Source: Straminergon stramineum (taxonomy: Eukaryota; Streptophyta; Bryopsida; Hypnales; Calliergonaceae). From it: a stretch of DNA of 64,000 nt. Shown in pieces: positions 59,740 through 64,000 of this stretch (positions within the stretch are counted from its first letter, which is position 1; every line of letters starts with the position of its first letter). The notes below the pieces were generated by a model. The model saw nothing but the letters and a program-made list of their open reading frames with translations, made no database searches and was not told where the DNA came from. Where the stretch lies: the NCBI GenBank assembly GCA_963920665.1, contig OY987266.1, positions 18,836,248 through 18,900,247 of the forward strand, read 5' to 3'. A program made the translations under genes and the position numbers.

Positions 59740-60480
59740 CATATGGGAGTGTTTCTTGCACGATTATAACAATTGAAGTGAGGAAAAAAATTTCAACCAT
59801 GCTTGATTTATTAGCTAATTTTGAGCTCTTTTGGAGTGAGATTTTGCTCTACTCACAATTGAAATTTTACACAATTAAGTACTACATCTTGTTAGATACA
59901 CATATGCAAAAATTATGAAGCAAATAAAGGGGCTACTTCATTCTAAGTCAACTTGCAGAACAATTAGGTCAACAAAAACCAACTATAGTCTAGCAATTTT
60001 TTGGATGAATTCTTTTGCTCTAAGCACTTTTGGCATTTTTGTATTTTAACACAAAAAAACATAGAACCTCAAATTTAAAATATGAAATAGAATTCCTTGC
60101 TATATGATTGCACATATTGCAAGATCATAAATTTGAAGATAGAAGTGATTTTTTTTACTTGATCCAACAAAATTAGAAAAATTAGACTCCTCTTTGAATG
60201 AGGTTTTTGCACTAAAATATAATTTCTTTGCGACAATTGTATACTATAAAGCTACATTGTGTAAGTTACATATATGCCAAGTTTCAAAAGTAGATTACGT
60301 AGGACAAGTTACATAATTGCCCAAACCTAATCAATTTTATTAATTTCTATAAAAGGAGTACATGGAATTTTCGAAAGATTCATTTACAAATTCACTTTGT
60401 AAGAAATTACCCAAATTTTTACATGTTGATTCAATGGATTGTTGGTCCTTTAGGATTAATTTGCTTAAGTAATTTGTGGA
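59740..60480. repeat. Two diverged relatives of the 50.5/52.4-kb repeat
   Basis: The landmarks GAGTGAGATTTTGCTCTACTC, a T/A-rich stretch, TACATCTTGTTAGATACACA and ATTATGAAG-AAATAAAGG (59838-59940) resemble the central part of the 50.5-kb block. They recur as GAATGAGGTTTTTGCACTA, TACATTGTGTAAGTTACATA and AGTTTCAAAAGTAGATTACG (60190-60300). Non-coding. Confidence 0.5.
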
Positions 60481-61314
60481 GATTTGTTATTCTTTAAAAC
60501 ACATATTCAAATGGATTATTTGCGTACAAATAGGTAATCAAAAGTATCAACTATAACAACCTAAACATCCCTATTTATTTATTTAGTCTTCATTGCATAC
60601 CATACTTTGATAACCCTTTTTTCATTTCATTTTGTTTTGCTTTTATTACATTAAACTAGTGTTTTCCATTTCAGTATTAAAATATGATAAAAATCCTTCA
60701 AAAAAACCATAAATATTTTAGACAATGCAAAAATAAATTGATAAATATAACAAAATAAATCCAATTCATATACTAATCTTAAATTTAGTGCTACTTGTAG
60801 AAAAGAAAAATAATACATTTTATAATTGTTATTTTAAGACTTATTTTTACTATTTTTTGCCTAATATATTTGGATTAATTACTAATACAACATAATAGTA
60901 AAAATGATTGTATATAAAGTATGATATAGGTACACATCATTATGAATTCAACTACATTACAAACTAATAATTTAAATTGGTAATCAATATATTGAAGCTT
61001 AAATGATAATATATGTATTTTGGATGAAATAATAGGTTCTTTAAATGATATGAAACAAATCTTAGTAGATTTTCTAATTCAATGAATAAAAACTTTATAT
61101 GTGACATTATAAAAGATTGTGATTTTGTATAGGAAAACCTTTTCTTTGTACTTGTTTCATAAATTATACATCTATGTAAACAAAAGATATGCATCATTTT
61201 GAATTTTTTCTTAGGCCTCAAGTGTTTTATGATTGTTATTTAATAAACCTATATTTGGTAATTTGGATATTTGATTCATGAGTAAAATGTAGTTGAGTGA
61301 TTGCAAGAAATATA
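60481..61314. other. A+T-rich non-coding stretch
   Basis: No gene or structured repeat was recognised. An 85-codon frame on the minus strand (60964-61221) has no family features and is of the length expected by chance in such composition. Confidence 0.4.
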
Positions 61315-61888
61315 AGGAGCATTTCACACTTGTCCCAAGCCCTAAGTTCCACTAAATTTTTAAAATTTATTTGGTGGAGAGATGAAAATTGGGACTTAGG
61401 GCTTCACACTACGTCCCTAGTCCCAAGTCTAACACCACTTCAAAACACTTACGTGACAATATTTTTTGGGAGTTAGGGCAAGGAAGTGGGACTAGGAGGC
61501 CAAATTGGGTTTTGCTAAAATGGAAACCCAACTCGGCCTCCAAGTCCCAACAATTTTTTGAACATAAAAAGACAAAAACATACCATTTTAGATTCTAGTG
61601 AGTTGAATTTTTTTTCCAAATTTGTCTAGTACATAACTACAGATTTGATGTTAAAAGTGCCCTCGAAATGGGATTTTGACTTTCGACCCATTTCTTGGCA
61701 CTTAATTGCTATATAATATTAGACAAGAGACTAGTTGGAATTTAAAGTAGGAAATATGACCTTCACACTATGAGTCCCAAGTTCCACATAAATTATATTT
61801 TATTGAACTTTAATAACCCAAGAAGGTTGGATTTGGCTTGAATTATGACTTAGGAATTTGGGACTTGGGATGTAGTGTGAACCCCCCC
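61315..61888. mobile_element. MITE-like element, about 574 bp, imperfect TIRs, with internal hairpin
   Basis: The left end AGGAGCATTTCACACTTG, CCCAAGCCCTAAGTTCC is matched on the other strand of the right end by GGGGGGGTTCACACTACATC, CCAAGTCCCAAATTCC. TATA flanks both sides (61311-61314 and 61889-61892). Inside, 61486-61513 and 61524-61549 form a hairpin (GTGGGACTAGGAGGCC against GGCCTCCAAGTCCCA) with a 10-base loop. Another TTCACACTACGTCCC end-like motif at about 61402 suggests a nested or rearranged copy. No coding frame. Confidence 0.6.
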
Positions 61889-64000
61889 TATAAAATGTAT
61901 GTACTTTTTTTTCTATTTGTCTCATTTTCATCTACTATTGGAGAGATTGTTTTTGGAGTACAACAAATTTAAAATGGAAAAAATGGAAAAAATGGACAAT
62001 ATTAAGACTCTTCAAACAATATTATAGTATTATACTAGGAACATACATATAGAATAATTCTTCAAGTAAGAAAATGAAAAAAAAATGAAAACCTCAAAAA
62101 ATATTTTGATAATTTTAATTCAATATTTATAAATAAATAGGAAAATAGATTTTTAAAGAATATTATAGAAGATAGTTATTCTACCCCCGAGTAAAACACT
62201 TTTTTTCCATTTGAAAATGCAAATTGAAATAAGCATAGTTTACAAATATTTATACTATATAAAATTAGTTTATTTTAATAATTTTGTTTTCTTAAATTTG
62301 TGATCCCATTTATATAAATTCATCTAAATTTTGGCTTCATAGAAAGAATACTCAATAGTAGTCCATACTCTAAAAATCAAAAGTGTGATATGTTTTGAAA
62401 GATCAATATTTTATACAAAAATAAATTTAGAAAACAATAAATACATTGAACATAAATTTTAAATTGTTCATACCTACCTTAATTATAAATTCTAGCTACA
62501 TTAGACCTCTACAATTGAAGTTGTATTTGAAAAAGGTTGTAGCAAGCTAAACATAAGAAAGTAACATTGTCATAGGAAATAGTTTAGGTCTTTCTCACAA
62601 TTTTTTTGTTTGATAAACTTTTATTTATGATGATTTTGAATAACTCAAGTCATTTTGCCTCATTCTTTTAAAAATTAAAATTTGAACATGTGCAATTCCT
62701 TCAATCATATAGAGTTATGGGCAAAAAGATCTTGATTATTCATTGAGATGTTTCTCTACATGGTAGTCAATACTTCACCAAAAGTTACAATTAACTACAT
62801 ATTTTGAAAACTATGAAAGAGGGATAAGGGGTATAAATTTTGATGCATATCATGAAAAAAATAAGTGATAGTAAAAAATTATAATTAATAAATTAAAAAC
62901 TATGGTTAAAAGGTTGTAGAAGTTGTTTTAAATCCACCACCAATTTAATACTAATTCATTCTAAATCTACAAGATGCTTGCTTGATTTGAGGCACTCTTA
63001 AGTTCTAGAAAGCAAGATAGAGGCAACATAATGTTTTTAAATGTTGATGAGCATGGCACATCCCTTAGGAATTACATATGCAAAATTGTGCTTAGGTGGG
63101 TGGGGAGCAATGTTGCTTTTTCTAGCAATTTGTCGTCAATTTGCACCAAAATGATAGGCCCTGCACCAAGCCTATAGAATATAAATAGTATAATCTTGAG
63201 GGTCATTGCAAGAAAGACTATCTCGTTTTTGTAGCATTTCGTACAGTATTCATGATTTTTTGGGGAGTACTATATAATTACAAAAGAAAAAAGTTAAAAT
63301 TATTATTATTTTAATGTATACACCTTTAAGAAGAAGGTATCCTAGGAAGGAAAAGCATAGAAAAATTCTCCAAGTAGGAGAACTAGAAAAGTGCAAAATC
63401 TCATGAAAATAGGTACTTTCACATTTTAATTTGTAAAAAAAAGGAAAAACAATTAAGTAATCTTTGGTAGGCACATGCTTGACTAGTGTGGGAATAGACC
63501 ATAGAAATTTCTTCTCTATATCATTAATTTTGGGTACTTCCCAATACTTAAAAAACCCTTAACCGCAAAGTGTGACAAATCAGCTAAATTTAAATTTAAT
63601 TATAAATTGATTTTTGAAAATTTCTGAAAAATAAGGGATCTAATTAATATCAAGTTATCCATCTCCCATAAAAATTTTAAGTTAATCAAGTTCATACTTC
63701 AAAAGTTATAGCACATAACAACTCCATCATTCCAAGTGTGATGCAAAATAGTACTAGTCTTTCTTGCAATCATTCTTGGATGAAATTTCCAAAAAACTTC
63801 AAATAAAAAAAATCTTGGATGAAATCATCAAATTGTGGATGAAAATAGAATAATGGATATGTGATATGTGATATGTGCTAATGTGATATCTTATATCCAA
63901 TATGTGGATGAATGTTGAAATTTGGAGCTCTACTAGTACATGATCTAATGTCACCACTTGGGCACTTTACGAAAAATGAAAACAACAACTTGGAGGGGAG
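61889..64000. other. A+T-rich non-coding stretch to the window end
   Basis: No gene, RNA gene or clear repeat was recognised. Open frames are short and without family features. A run of ATGTGATATGTGATATGTGC-like short repeats lies at about 63857-63885. Confidence 0.4.

Noticed and set aside
1..64000. tRNA, rRNA, CRISPR arrays, origins or prokaryotic operons
   Set aside because: No cloverleaf or rRNA core was recognised by eye; the tandem repeats have no spacer pattern of CRISPR type; gene structure is eukaryotic.

Overview
The window looks like nuclear DNA of a land plant. It holds intron-split genes with GT-AG boundaries, a STRUBBELIG-family receptor kinase gene, plant-type LINE and CACTA (En/Spm) elements, MITE-like insertions and long A+T-rich stretches with almost no coding capacity. 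I cannot name the species. The high repeat content and very A+T-rich spacers would suit a large-genome plant (fern, gymnosperm or similar), but that is only a guess. All assignments come from reading the sequence; no database search was run.

Layout. 1-4.9 kb: a minus-strand multi-exon gene whose first exon (3733-4885) encodes a degenerate PP2C-like domain, joined to downstream exons I do not recognise; it carries an in-frame stop and a frameshift. 5.0-9.0 kb: two copies of its upstream region, the second split by a 642-bp MITE with a TTA target duplication. 6.3-13.9 kb and 39.7-47.2 kb: two copies of a segmental duplication. The right copy lies in a complete 16-exon SRF receptor-like kinase gene (40817-49675, minus, 723 codons); the left copy is a decayed, internally deleted pseudogene.

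14.2-35.5 kb: between the two copies sits a roughly 7.06-kb L1-type LINE on the minus strand (14-bp target duplication, A-tail), itself split by a 14.24-kb CACTA transposon (17412-31651, TTG target duplication). Removing the CACTA rejoins the LINE reading frame exactly. The CACTA carries a four-exon tnp2-type transposase gene on the plus strand (with four nonsense codons) and a divergently oriented Transposase_24-like gene on the minus strand, with internal tandem repeats of about 260 bp and 49 bp.

35.7-39.0 kb is a degenerate tandem array with a period near 104 bp (about 30 units), followed by a short-period array at 39.1-39.5 kb. 50-64 kb is A+T-rich with no credible gene. It holds copies of low-complexity repeat families, a fold-back element with 32-bp terminal inverted repeats around a microsatellite (52.5 kb), a 141-bp CACTA-type miniature element (54.8 kb), a LINE 3'-end fragment (54.4 kb) and another MITE-like element (61.3-61.9 kb).

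The only gene that appears fully intact is the SRF gene, a plasma-membrane LRR receptor with an atypical kinase domain. The rest records nested transposition, duplication and C-to-T type decay. I found no convincing undescribed system. The most informative features are the nested CACTA-in-LINE insertion and the insertions that the duplicated segments expose through their matching empty sites.
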